Shown here: in pieces, positions 32,299 to 43,973 of the stretch
Numbering within the stretch: the stretch's first letter is position 1
Layout of the letters: every line of letters begins with the position of its first letter
Assembly (NCBI GenBank): GCA_026120035.1
Contig: JALRME010000033.1
Coordinates: 186,001 to 250,000, forward strand
Length of the DNA stretch: 64,000 bases
Direction: 5' to 3'
Source: Coleophoma eucalyptorum
Lineage: Eukaryota; Ascomycota; Leotiomycetes; Helotiales; Dermateaceae
Made by a program: the position numbers and the translations under genes
Notes under the pieces: generated by a model
Database searches by the model: none
The model's input: the letters and a program-made list of their open reading frames with translations, nothing else
Told to the model about the DNA's origin: nothing

Positions 32299-33575
32299 TT
32301 TGCTAGAATTGCCACTTAAGTAGACGTTAAGAAAAGACGAAAGATGATAATAGGTGGCAAAGGTGGCATTGGGTTGGATTCAGAAGAGCCTTATAGAAGT
32401 TGAACTGGAGAGAAGCATATCTATAGCCTACTTGATCAACTGATTATTTCCGGCCCTCTAGGGGCGATTGAGAGTAGTGAGTGGGTCTGTGATAGATCAT
32501 TGAGAATTTCTGGAATCTTATCTTGATGTTGACCGCGGAAAACTTACATATTAAGTTAACTGCGGAGAGCGTTGTTGAAAGGAGTAATTGCTGGTGCAGC
32601 CTACCCACCCCCACTTACTCACCGTATGTGCGTGGTCCACCAACAAATTATTTCCGGACTTAAACCGAGGATATCTCTAAGCAAACATTCGATACCCCCA
32701 TTCCTATTTCTAACAAGTAAATTGCAGCTGGGATAAATAGACTCCTGCCCTGTCCCTCCACCTATGTATGCACTATAGCCTGGATTTGCTACGTACTTCG
32801 CATACCGCTCTACTAGAATGGAATATGACCTCCTTTAGCTACAATAACAGCTTGACAACGAGTATATCAGCTGCCTGCTTCTTATTTGTAATAGTATTTT
32901 AAGCTTCTAACATTAATTTCATAGCCGTAGCGAGGAGCGGTAATAGTTAGAATCCTACCTTTGTATAGGGTCTTTCATCTGGTTCTATAGAGTCGTCATA
33001 GGGTTTAAAATAGGCGAGCTTGATAGCGAGCATATAAGATAAACACCTTTATCTACTATAACGAGCCGAAAGTGCTAGAGACACCCAGAAACACACTAGG
33101 CAGGGCAGGGGTTTATCTTCTCAACTGATGTATATGGAGTGTTGACCGCGGAAAACGCTTGGATAGAGAACTTCTAGACGTCAACCACAAAGATCCTCCA
33201 AAGTTGACCGCGGAGTACATTTAGATGTTTAACTGAAAGAGGTATAAATAAAGAGTTTTAGATTGGAGAAAAGAGGCTAAGCTGATAAGCAGGTCCAGTG
33301 CGATAAATTCAAACCAGGTAGAAGCGGATTTGAGTCTACGGCTTTGTATTTGCGATAGGTGAGTTAGAATTTCATTTGCATATCAAACTCCCTGTGTCAT
33401 TCTTAGCCAGAGAAATCAGATAGAAACAACGGTAGCCATTATCCGTCCTATCTCATTCATATTGCTTTGCAATAGTTCTCCATCATTCTCTAGAATCTCG
33501 CAGAGATCAGATATGCTAAGCAGGAATAAGTTTTGATTCCAACTATAATCCTGACAAGCCTTTTCGGCAGGCGAA
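32299..33575. other. shared promoter region between divergent genes
   Basis: The 1.28 kb between the starts of the sugar transporter and the peptidase. It contains the repeated TTGACCGCGGA sites annotated separately and AT-rich stretches; no gene. Confidence 0.55.
32529..33218 (+). promoter_or_regulatory. three copies of TTGACCGCGGA, candidate zinc-cluster regulator sites
   Basis: TTGACCGCGGAAAAC occurs at 32529-32543 and again, identically, at 33142-33156. TTGACCGCGGAGTAC is at 33204-33218. A weaker TTAACTGCGGAG lies at 32556-32567. All are in the same orientation. The core CCGCGG is an inverted CGG pair, the type of half-site bound by Zn(II)2Cys6 dimers. The sites flank both gene starts (about 230 bp from one, about 360 bp from the other), but the recurrence could also come from an old tandem repeat. 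Confidence 0.5.
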
Positions 33576-36420
33576 ATGTCTCCCAACCATGAGTGTCTTC
33601 AAACTTCCATGGACATATACGACTCACTCATCTCTGCCCACAACTTAGAGAGAGCAACCTTCTTCCGCCGCCATTCTCAATCCCGTCTGTTCTGTTTCCT
33701 TCATCGGTTGTACAAAAGCAAACCTAACGAAAAATTAGATCTCGACCTGGTATACTCCACCATCTCTGTCCTCCGCTCCTCTAAATCCACCGCTCGTAGA
33801 GTAATTTCTTCTCCCTTGTCTCCCAGCCCGCTTGCCACTGCACCAACGCTTCTCGATCCAATCGTGGATTACATTGCCCATTCCCCTGATGGAATATGGG
33901 AGATTAATTTCTTGCATGACAAAGAAAAGGGGAGGTTGTTGGAAGTTTGGAATCAGGGTGCAAAATATGGAGAGGTCGAGGTTGGAGAGAAACACGGGGA
34001 ATGGTTCTTTGACGGTATGCATACCCGGCGACTCCCTATCATATACTTTTGAAAGACGCCATCTTGAACTGTGGTGGGATACCATAACAGCTTCCTTCCA
34101 CTATATCATCATTTTCGTTTGAACCGACTATATTTCTTTTAGTAATTATTCTGGTTTGCAACTTTTTTATTGAATTTTAAGGGAAGAAAGGACTCTGGCT
34201 AACCAACGTATCTCAAAGTCGCTCTTGGTCAACCGACTTTCTCACCTGACTACTCCAAGGTAATATACATCGCCAACCCGCCTCCCTCGTCAATCTCCGA
34301 TGTAGACTACATGCCCTCATTTGGAGAGGGCTATCGATCCCTTACCACCCCGACCATCATTTCCCTTGACCTTCTTACCCTCACCATTACAACTGTTCTA
34401 TCCTCTCCTCTCAAGCTCGACGCTGAAGATGTATACATCGTCTCTCCCTCCATTCTCTCATGGAACGAAAGTAGCATTCAACTTGTCGCTACCGGATGGC
34501 GACGACTTGGCGATGGCAGTCAACTGGGAATGGCGTGGTGCACTAACCGGCCTTCATCCATCTATCTCATTGACATCACTATCCCCTTAGGAGAAAAATC
34601 AGTAATGCGCATAAGCGCACCTGGGCAGTCGGCGCGCTCTCCGCGAGTAAGCAATTCTGGAAAGATTTTATATCTTTCTAACGAGGAGACGGCACCACAT
34701 GACTCGTGTGCCCGACTTCATGTCTTGGACCCCCAATCAGCACAAAAGAAGGTATTGGTCGATATAGTGGGGACTCCGAAGAAAGGTGTCTTCCCGGGAA
34801 TCTATACTCACCAATTGCCTTATCAGTCATTCTTGAGACTTGGGAGCAAAGAGTATCTTGTGCTAATGAGTGGTTGGGGATGCCGCGAGGCTACATTGCT
34901 AGTCGACATTGAAGGAGGAGAGGTGAGGGACCTAGCGAGTCTGGTTCCAGAGAGCGAAGGGTGGGATTCACGAGCCAGCTCGGAAGTGTTTTGTACCGAT
35001 GGTTTAACAAAGATACTTGTTGGAATTAGTACGCCCAAGACACCTCGGAATTTGGTAGTCGTTGAGTTTGCGGAGGCGTTAAAACTTGGAAGAATCTCGG
35101 TGGTGGATGAATCGAGAATGACGAAGAAAGGTATGTCCCCATGCTCCATATTCATGTTCTCTATATGGCCCCAATTCTAGAGTTTGTTTTCAGAAGCGGA
35201 AATGGGCATTTCATTCCAATCTGATTTTGTTACATTGTGATTCGGACTGATAAGATTGTAGTGGCAGCAGCGGTCTCGGGTCTCGACTTTGCTATCTACC
35301 CTGTACCGGCTCATGATCCGATGGAGATGTTAATTATTTCTCCTTGTCCAGTCTCACAACTCAAAGAAAAGAAGCCGCCGATAATAATATGGCCTCACGG
35401 AGGGTTAGTTCTATTTCTGCTTCTTGCTTGATCTAAACTCTCATGATATAAAATCAATACTAACAAGTTAGGCAGACCTCATGGACATGATGTCAGTTTC
35501 CTTCACCCTTTCGGTAGTTATGATGAACTGATAACAAGTGAAAGACAACAATATTTCATCCGCTTCGAGTAGCGTAGTACGTTACATTCCTCACTCCTAT
35601 TCTCCGGTCCCTGTATTTCCTCTGCTCATCTATTCCCCTTCACCCCTTGACCTTCGTTTGCACCGCTCCACCCTCTGTAGACCAGGCCATTCTAACTCAA
35701 GGTCAATTAATAGTGCTCTATCTGGGTACCTAATAGTTCACCCTAATTACAGCGGCTCTACTGGCTACGGTCAGGAATACATCAACCGGCTCCTACCCCC
35801 GGCACTCTCCGTTCTTGAGGTAGAGACGACGATGGCTGTCATACCTGTCTTAAAAGAGATGGGACTGGAGTGGCGAAAAGGCAAAAGATTTCTGGTGGGC
35901 GGTAGTCATGGTGGCTACATTGGAGGGTGGGTTAGTGGGAGATCTGTCGGGGAGATTGATGCGGTCGTCATGATGTGAGTTGAAAGCTGTTCTTGCCCAA
36001 ATACAGGACTTTCACTTTAGTTGCTAACCCCTCAGGAACCCTACAATCCACTACCCCTCCATGATACACTCTACCGATATTCCAGATATCATCACGGCCT
36101 CCTCCGGCGTTCCGTACTCCTACCACTCCCCACCAATCACCCATGCCCCAGAAGATTATGCGAAGCACTACGCCTGTTCGCCGATCTCCATCGTTGATAA
36201 AGCGCGTACTCCGACCCTGCTTCTCATCGGAGCAGAAGATGGTCGAGTAAATCCTGAGCAAGGGAGAATGTGGTATCACGGTTTGAAGAAGAACGGTGTT
36301 GAAGTAGAGATGAAGATATATAAAGGAGAGAGACATGGGTTGAATTCAACTGTTTCGGGGCTGAAGGGGGTATTCAAGGAGGGGTCGTGCTGGTTAAGGA
36401 AATACACAGATTGGGAGTGA
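33576..36420 (+). CDS. acylaminoacyl-peptidase (S9 prolyl oligopeptidase family)
   Basis: Removes N-acetylated amino acids from peptides, a cytosolic step in clearing acetylated or oxidised proteins. Exons 33576-34014, 34219-35130, 35262-35403, 35476-35513, 35578-35974 and 36036-36420 give 770 residues. The beta-propeller half shows GQPTFSPDYSKVIYIANPP and SPRVSNSGKILYLSNEETAP, close in layout to mammalian APEH. The hydrolase half has HGGPHG, GYLIVHPNYSGSTGYG, the nucleophile GGSHGGYIGG, the acid in GAEDGRV and the histidine in GERHGLN. The fourth and fifth exons leave an extra stretch of about 40 residues of low quality (SYSPVPVFPLLIYSPSP) between SFLHPF and GYLIV; an additional unrecognised intron there is likely. 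The first intron is long (204 bp). Function is confident, the middle exon structure is not. Confidence 0.82.
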
Positions 36421-37460
36421 AGTTGAAACCGAGTGGATGTTGACGGTAGTTGGGTTTGACGTGTAGTGAAGCTATTAGTGCGGAAGCATTACAGAGTATT
36501 CTAGATGGGCACCCCGCATGGCCCGTATGTCACCCTCAACCCTCAAACTTCCCCACTGAACAAGGAAGTGTGGCTTCGAAGCGTAAGCAGTACCTATGAT
36601 CCGGGTCTGCACCATAGGCGAAAGTGCAGGAGTTGGCGTTTGAGCTGGACCACCATACCCCAGAAATAAAGCTGTGCGTAAACTCCCTCCACCGATTTTC
36701 TATTTATCATCTAAGTAAGAACTGACGCCTCTGCCTTTGTTAGCCCGTCGTGTGACTTGTGCATCTGCTTTTTCACCCGTTTCTGAAGTATTCTCTGCAT
36801 GTAAAACCTGTTTTGCTACGGCCAGCTCTCTTCTAATGCCGTCTACACGCACCCATCCTTTGGCCATTCTCTTGCATGCCGGGTGCCGCTGATGGTGTAG
36901 GTTTAAAAAAAAGGTGCTTACTGAGAAGAGCTCCACAGTTGCGCCAAATTCTATTCAGCCTTGCTTACGTGAGTCGCACAGCCCCAAAATTTGTGAAGTT
37001 GGCCAATGAGTAAGGCTATACAATTTGAGAGACCTAGAACATGCTGGCGCGTAAATCGAACTCTTTATCGGATGGCAATACTAGCTGTATGCCCCAGCCT
37101 TCTAAGACTTCAAACATTCTTATACCAATTCCCCTGCTTCCACCATCCTCGTCCTTACCATCCAAGGAGTATTACCTCTACAATCTTCCTGGGTCTGGAC
37201 ACGGTACGGGAGGCAGAGGTTTTTCGATCGACAGCGAAAGGGGGCGACAAAGCTTACAAAAGCTTTGCTCATCAATATCTCTTTCGGCCGGTATCAATCA
37301 CGTATTTCCTCCACTATCTCAGTATCATGGAGACTTTAGTATCATTTCTAACAGTACTGTGCGGCATCTTGTAGCACCTGGCTCATTGCGAATTACGGAT
37401 CGAACTAGCTCGTTGCGAGTCTACTATATCTACGATAGCAGGATCCACAGCAGTAGCACT
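36421..37460. other. intergenic upstream of the NLR gene
   Basis: No gene was recognised. The frame of the NLR's first exon is open back to 37041, but that extension has no recognisable domain and looks like leader sequence. Confidence 0.45.
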
Positions 37461-40400
37461 ATGACAACAGCACCAGGGAAGCCCTTTGTGGTCCGTGTCA
37501 GCGGCATTCCACCTCGCGATACTTTAGACGCCGAGGCCTGTGTCAAGACCACGATTTTGACCCTTTCAAAAGATAATGATTGTATTAGCAACATAACTAT
37601 TGTACCGTCATGTACCGATACCAAAAGCCTTGTTGCAATCGTCGACTTTACAATACTGCCTAAGTTTTTCTCCTCGTTAAAAGACGGCTCTCCAAAGTCT
37701 TACCAGGTACCACGGAGAGACTATTATCTCCACTTCGATGTTGAGTTTCTCGGCTTTACTCAGATGTTTCCGGTAGAAGCAAAACCTACCGCTGAGTAAA
37801 GTACCTACAATCTAAACATAGGGACTATATACTAACTTATTAGTATTGTCTTTATTCCAGGAATTGGTAGTCATGCATACGGCTCGTGGACCTCCAAATC
37901 AGATCCATGGCGGATGTGGCCGCGCCACTTCCTTCCTAATAACTTTCCTAACGCTAGAGTTATGATCTACGGGCATAAGGCGAAGCTTAGAGGAACTAGC
38001 TTCGGAGAACTCCTAGATTTTGGCCGTAGCTTCGGTGATGCTCTAAAGCAAGCGAGAAAGAATGTTGGTTGCCTTTGTTTTAGTATATAGTCGAATAGAT
38101 TTCTCCTTAACTTCCTTGGCTAATTAACATAGGACCTAAGCAGGCCTATAGTCTTTGTTGCGCATAGCTTTGGCGGCAATATATTAAAAAGTGTAAGTCT
38201 TAGTCCTTCTAGGGGACGAACGTAGCTGATAAACTCATAGTATTTAGTCAAGGATCATCAGACAAGCGCTCTAACAATGAAAGCTACCTGCGGGATCTTA
38301 TTCTTTGCGGTTCCACACCGCGGGATGGATGTAGCAGATATGATCGCTGCGATCCAACATAGCAGCGCATCAGTGAGGATCCACCAGATCAGTGAGGAGA
38401 CTTACTGGCGCCTAGAGCTCGACAACTTTATCGATATTATTAAAGGTTGTAGAGTAGCGAGCTTTTATGAAACAGAACTCACTCAAAGGTTAATAATGGC
38501 AAGTATTCGCCTTTATACTATTATAGAGTTCATCTAACAATCACAGAAACATAATGGGTCCTTTGCACGTATTGGGGAGTATACAACGGCACTTAAACCT
38601 CATAATGCTACCTTAGGATTGCCAAAAGATACAGAGAGTAAACACCCTATAGATGCAGACCATTCCTCTATTGTCAAGTTTGAAAATGAGACTATCCCAG
38701 CTTTTACCCAAGCACTGGATTGTCTTACCGACTATTTGAAACCCCTAAAACATATCGCCATAATAGGAGATGATGGACAGGATGTAAAGTCAAGTCAGCA
38801 CTTTTTTAATCCTCATGTTATCCTCAAAGGCTAATTCTGACCTTTACTAGGGTCTCCGTTCCTCGTCCCATTTATGCGGAATAACAATTTCGTTGGCCGC
38901 GAACCTTACCTCACGAAGCTTGAGGGTCATATCTCTCAACCAGGAGGATCTCGTGTATCCATCTTTGGCCTTGGCGGTGTTGGCAAGACGCAGATCGCTC
39001 TTGAGTATGCCTACCAGCGGAGTAGGAAGGCGCCTCCTTGTGCCATTTTCTGGGTTCCAGCGATTAGCAGGCTAGCCTTTAACCAAGCCTATCTCGAGAT
39101 AGCCAAGCTCTTGGGGATTACCGAAGAAGATGGTGCAGATACCAACGAGCTTGTTAGGGCTAGATTGAGTGATGAGAGCTTTGGAGATTGGCTGCTAATT
39201 GTGGACAATGCCGATGATGTTGACATACTTTGTAAAACGCCCAAGGATGGGTCTAGCACTAAGCGCCTGTTCAACTACCTCCCAGCCAGCAGTTGTGGCG
39301 CAATCATCTTTACTAGTAGGACACGGAAGGCTGCAGAGGAGTATTCGCTCGGGGTTACTATCGAAGTAGAGCAAATGGAGAAAGCAGAGGCAAGGCGCCT
39401 CTTTGAGAAGCACCTTTCCCGGAAGCAGATGCTTGAATCCGAAGCCCCTGCAGTAGCCGAACTTCTTTCTTATCTGGCCTACCTTCCACTAGCCATCATA
39501 CAAGCCGTGGCCTATATAAACAGGAACGGTATCTCTGTCTCGAAATACTTAACTCTATATAACGACAGCGAGCAGGACAAGATCGAAATTCTCGGTAGAG
39601 ATTTTCCAAATCATGGGAGATATTCGGGCGAGGGCATGAAAAACCCGATAGCGACAACATGGCTTATCTCTTTCGAGCAGATGGGCCGCCAAGATCAGCT
39701 TGCTGCTCAATACTTATCCTTTATTGCAGTCATAAGCCAAAATGACATCCCTTTATCTCTCTTCCCACCAGGAGATTCCAAAGTCAAACAAGATGAAGCT
39801 ATAGGAACGCTTACGGCATATTCATTTGTCACTAGACAAATAGGAGAAGAGACGCTTGATATCCACCCGCTTGTCTATGTTGCAACCCGGAACTGGTTAC
39901 GAGGGAGGAGCGAGCTATCCTTGTGGGCAGATACGGCGCTTTTGAGATTGTTAGAGACGATACCTGTAGGAGGACATGCTAATTATCAAGAATGGAACAG
40001 GTATATACTACATGGTGTTTACGTCATAGAAAAGTTAGAATTCTCGAGTACTATGGCGCCCAAGAAAGTGCAGTTGTTGGATAACATAGGGCGATGTTAT
40101 GATAGCCTAGGGCAATATTCAATGGCGGAGAAGATACACCGGCAGGTACTAGCGCTTCGAGAGAAGGATTTAGGGAAGGAGCATCCTTCGACGCTCACGA
40201 GTATGAATGAGGTCGGATTGGCCTTGAGATATCAGGGGAAGTATGCTGAGTCCGAGACGATACACCGGGTCACGCTGGCCTTGAGAGAGACGGTGCTCGG
40301 AAAGGAACACCCTGAGACGCTCACGAGTATGGACAACCTCGCAGGAGCCTTGAGCGACCAGGGGAAGTATGCTGAGTCCGAAACGATGTACCGGGTCACG

Positions 40401-42071
40401 CTAGCCTTGAGAGAGACGGTGCTCGGAAAGGAACACCCTGAGACGCTCACGAGTATGGACAACCTTGGGCTGGCCTTGAGCGATCAGGGGAAGTATGCTG
40501 AGTCCGAGACGATACATCGGGTCACGCTGGCCTTGAGAGAGATGGTGCTCGGGAAGGAACACCCTTCGACGCTCACAAGTATGAACAACCTCGGGCTGGC
40601 CTTGAGCAACCAGGGGAAGTATACTGAGTCCGAGACGATACACCGGGCCGAGCTAGCCTTGAGAGAGACGGTGCTCGGGAAGGAGCACCCTTCGACGCTC
40701 ACAAGCATGAACAACCTCGGGCTGGCCTTGAGCAACCAGGGGAAGTATGCTGAGTCCGAGACGATACATCGGGTCACGCTGGCCTTGAGAGAGATGGTGC
40801 TCGGGAAGGAACACCCTTCGACGCTCACAAGTATGAACAACCTCGGGCTGGCCTTGAGCAACCAGGGGAAGTATACTGAGTCCGAGACGATACACCGGGC
40901 CGAGCTAGCCTTGAGCGAGACGGTGCTCGGGAAGGAACACCCTTCGACGCTCACAAGTATGAACAACCTCGGGCTGGCCTTGAGCAACCAGGGGAAGTAT
41001 ACTGAGGCCGAGACGATACACCGGGCCGAGCTAGCCTTGAGCGAGACGGTGCTCGGGAAGGAACACCCTTCGACGCTCATAAGCATGAACAACCTCGCAG
41101 GAGCCTTGAGCGACCAAGGGAAGTATGCTGAGTCCGAGACGATACACCGGGTCACGCTGGCCTTGAGAGAGACGGTGCTCGGAAAGGAACACCCTGAGAC
41201 GCTCACGAGTATGGACAACCTCGCAGGAGCCTTGAGCGACCAGGGGAAGTATGCTGAGTCCGAAACGATGTACCGGGTCACGCTAGCCTTGAGAGAGACG
41301 GTGCTCGGAAAGGAACACCCTGAGACGCTCACGAGTATGGACAACCTCGGGCTGGCCTTGAGCGATCAGGGGAAGTATGCTGAGGCCGAGACGATACACC
41401 GGGCCGAGCTAGCCTTGAGCGAGACGGTGCTCGGGAAGGAACACCCTTCGACGCTCACAAGTATGAACAACCTCGGGCTGGCCTTGAGCAACCAGGGGAA
41501 GTATGCTGAGTCCGAGACGATACACCGGGTCACGCTAGCCTTGAGAGAGATGGTGCTCGGAAAGGAACACCCTTCGACGCTCATAAGCATGAACAACCTC
41601 GCAGGAGCCTTGAGCGACCAAGGGAAGTATGCTGAGTCCGAGACGATATACCGGGTCACGCTAGCCTTGAGAGAGATGGTGCTCGGGAAGGAGCACCCTT
41701 CGACGCTCATAAGCATGAACAACCTCGGGCTAGCCTTGAGCAACCAGGGGAAGTATGCTGAGTCCGAGACGATACACCGGGCCGAGCTAGCCTTGAGCGA
41801 GACAGTGCTCGGGAAGGAGCACCCTTCGACGCTCATAAGCATGAGTAACCTCGCAGGAGCCTTGAGCGACCAGGGGAAGTATGCTGAGTCCGAGACGATA
41901 CACCGGGTCACGCTGGCCTTGAGAGAGACGGTGCTCGGAAAGGAGCACCCTGAGACGGTCACGAGTATGAACAACCTAATCACAGCATTGACTATTCAGC
42001 AGAAGTTTGTTCAGGCTGAACTACTCAAAAGGCAGACACAATGTAGACGAGACAATGAGCTCTATACTTAG
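37461..42071 (+). CDS. fungal NLR: SesB-like hydrolase, NB-ARC, TPR repeats
   Basis: A STAND-type recognition protein of 1,446 residues that appears intact. Exons 37461-37795, 37844-38063, 38133-38192, 38241-38498, 38547-38793 and 38851-42071 keep frame throughout. The intron at 38499-38546 has a GC-AG boundary (GCAAGT donor). Residues 1-110 are an N-terminal leader. About 112-330 form an alpha/beta-hydrolase effector domain of the SesB kind: IVFIPGIGSHAYGSW, VFVAHSFGGN with the nucleophile Ser, ILFFAVPHRGMD. The linker FLVPFMRNNNFVGRE leads into NB-ARC, with P-loop GLGGVGKTQIA (about 413), WLLIVDNADD, AIIFTSRTR and LPLAIIQAVAYI. From about residue 784 to the end lie sixteen TPR units. By analogy with fungal incompatibility NLRs, ligand binding at the TPR array would cause oligomerisation and activate the hydrolase, ending in cell death or defence; that role is inferred. 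Confidence 0.88.
40236..41999 (+). repeat. fourteen tandem 126-bp units encoding near-identical TPRs
   Basis: Exactly 14 units of 126 bp (42 codons) with no length variation, consensus GKYAESETIHRVTLALRETV plus LGKEHPSTLTSMNNL and GLALSNQ. Variation is confined to a few positions: A/T and S/A in KYAES, RVT/RAE, R/S and T/M before VLG, PST/PET, LTS/LIS, GLALSN/AGALSD. Units 1 and 2 are identical in protein to units 8 and 9, and unit 3 to unit 5. Divergent half-typical units lie just before (GQYSMAE) and after (QKFVQAE). Confidence 0.95.
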
Positions 42072-42644
42072 CACCATATTAGATATATTCGTATATACTG
42101 TACTAGAGGAGAAAATCTTGAATCGAAGGATACGCTGTATTTGGTTTGGTAGGCTGAAGGGAATTGCTAAGTAAGTGGATTTCCTTGGAGTTTTGTTACT
42201 TCTGGCATGCTGGAAAGAAGACCCGCTTTGGGAACAAACAATATGATACGCTCGCAATTGTATCGAAATGTAGATATGCATTAGACGTAATGGACGCAAT
42301 AACAAGTAATGGACAAGAATTCAAACATTCTCATGCATCGGAGATTTCAACAATCGCCTCATGCTATTGCTTTGATACTGCGCCTTTCATTCTCTACACC
42401 ATAGCATGACTTCTGTAAGCATAGTAATTTTGTAGTAGATCAGCCGTTAGCAAACAAGCTTGTTTACAGTTATCTGCAAAGCTCGCTACCAGGCATGCAC
42501 ATACTTTAAGAGAAGTCGAGGGCTATTGTCCGAGGCAAAGCTCACCTATCTCGTGATTCTAATTTTCTCCACTTCAATGGGGTGGAAGGAAATGGTACCC
42601 TCCAACCAACTTCCAATAATAAGCAGACACTAACTTAAGTAGTC
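42072..42644. other. 3' flank of the NLR gene
   Basis: No gene was recognised. Confidence 0.45.
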
Positions 42645-42989
42645 TTGAATGAACCGTTTGGCTCGATGGAGCGAACTAGAAGAAAAAAACTGGAGAAAAT
42701 ATGTTCTGACAATGATGGTATCAAGAAACGGGTGTTTTGTCGAGATTTAATAAAGCGTCCAGAAGATAGTGTAACAACAAATGATGTTTTTAAGAACGTT
42801 AGGTATATTCAACTACGTAAGCGAGGTCAAGCAGCTTCTCCCGGCCACCGCTGTCACAGCTACAATCATCTAGAGACTCCCGAATGTCGTCGTGGTCCCG
42901 ATGGTCCGAGGACGCTTTGTAATGCCTCTGGTTTACGAGCGTCTCTCGTCTCCACCTCATCCTCTCTTGTACTGACTCTAGTAAATTAA
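42645..42989 (+). pseudogene. degenerate GATA-type zinc finger protein
   Basis: A 114-codon frame whose C-terminal half, RCHSYNHLETPECRRGPDGP followed by RTLCNASGL, is plainly a GATA finger of the fungal NsdD/SREA kind. Two of the four zinc ligands are lost: the second Cys is Tyr and the last is Ser. The invariant Trp of PEWRRGP is Cys. The preceding FKNVRYIQLRKRGQAASPG also looks like the usual flank. The finger cannot bind zinc normally, so DNA binding is unlikely. The upstream protein is missing. Confidence 0.65.
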
Positions 42990-43140
42990 CGCAAGTTGAC
43001 GAGAAAGAACGGCGTTCATGCTTTGACTGACCGGTTTGAACAAATCACTATACATATAGATGATGGGTAGGGAGGCTATAGAGTCAATTCGGGTTAATTA
43101 TCTCACTAGATCCTTCTCTTACTTGGCGGCAAAATGATGA

Positions 43141-43389
43141 GTGGATATTGCTAGTATAGCAGGATCAATGGCCCAACTTTCTCAAGACCTGGAGAGCCAT
43201 CCTGCAACTGCACCTCTTGACCAGATTCTAAGCCATGAGGATATTGATCTCGAAACTGGGCATCCTGGCATCGCCTATCCTTTATCTAAGTGGGTCAACC
43301 AACTGCGTGTTCAAGGTGCGGCTCGAGCTTGGGGAGAGAAAGGTGCACTAGTGAACATTGTTAGCTCAGGGATTGTTTCGACGTCCTAG
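43141..43389 (+). pseudogene. C-terminal fragment of a short-chain dehydrogenase
   Basis: VDIASIAGSMAQLSQDLE, AYPLSKWVNQLRVQGAARAW then GEKGALVNIVSSGIVST is the second half of an SDR, including the catalytic Y-x3-K (AYPLSK). The usual SPGI-STP is changed to SSGIVSTS before a stop. The Rossmann nucleotide-binding half is absent upstream, so it cannot act as a dehydrogenase. It is of a different SDR subtype from the intact gene at 47823. Confidence 0.65.
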
Positions 43390-43973
43390 GCAGCTTCAAT
43401 TTATCATATAGATCAATTTTTGAGTCTTTTACCTACTTAATAACCTTTTGACCTCTTCACTAATCTTCTACATGTGAGTGAGACCCATGGACCCTGCATG
43501 CTTTGTCATTAGATATGGCTCCTATAGCACTACGCTATTTGAATTGACGTGATTCTCGGTACTACAAGCACGAAGATCGGTCAGGTTGATAATATGTGGT
43601 TTATATCCCTCATGTTCTATTCGTTTTTCATTGGACTTTGGTTTTGTTACTATTGAGAGCGAATAATCTATAGACTTTTGATGATTTGAAACAGTAGAAG
43701 ATATAATATGGTATCTCAGTGCCACTGCAGCACAAGCGATAGTTTAGAGCGTTGATGCGGCTCTTCGCACTTCCTTCTACTAGATTGATAGAGTTAAGCT
43801 AAAGAAGGAGTTTATTCCCAGACACACTGTCCAAGTATCCTGATGACAACTGGTTCTGTAAACTAAACCATCTCCCAGTAAACCATATTCAAATTATGAG
43901 CCGGATGATTCGCGATCATATGGTTCTGCTGGTGTTTATTTCTATTCATACCTCGACAAAAGAGAAAGATAAT
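43390..43973. other. intergenic, no gene seen
   Basis: 3' flanks of the SDR fragment and the carboxylesterase; AT-rich, nothing recognised. Confidence 0.45.

Noticed and set aside
37041..37460. Upstream in-frame extension of the NLR first exon
   Set aside because: The 140 residues added are not domain-like, and the family usually begins close to the segment starting at 37461. It is probably leader or promoter.
38797..38850. A frameshift in the NLR between the hydrolase and NB-ARC parts
   Set aside because: At first the frame seemed to end at AAAGGCTAA. An intron from 38794 to 38850 (GTCAGC donor, ACTAG acceptor) restores the phase and gives the expected FLVPFMRNNNFVGRE linker.
40484..41344. 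A 286-codon open frame on the minus strand inside the TPR array, and a similar one at 41366-41983
   Set aside because: They are the antisense of the perfectly periodic 126-bp repeats, so a frame with no stop in one unit stays open in all. The protein is a repeat of the same 42 residues with no family likeness.
40236..41999. Regular repeats that could be mistaken for a CRISPR array
   Set aside because: Units are contiguous, 126 bp, coding and have no spacers; the organism is a fungus.
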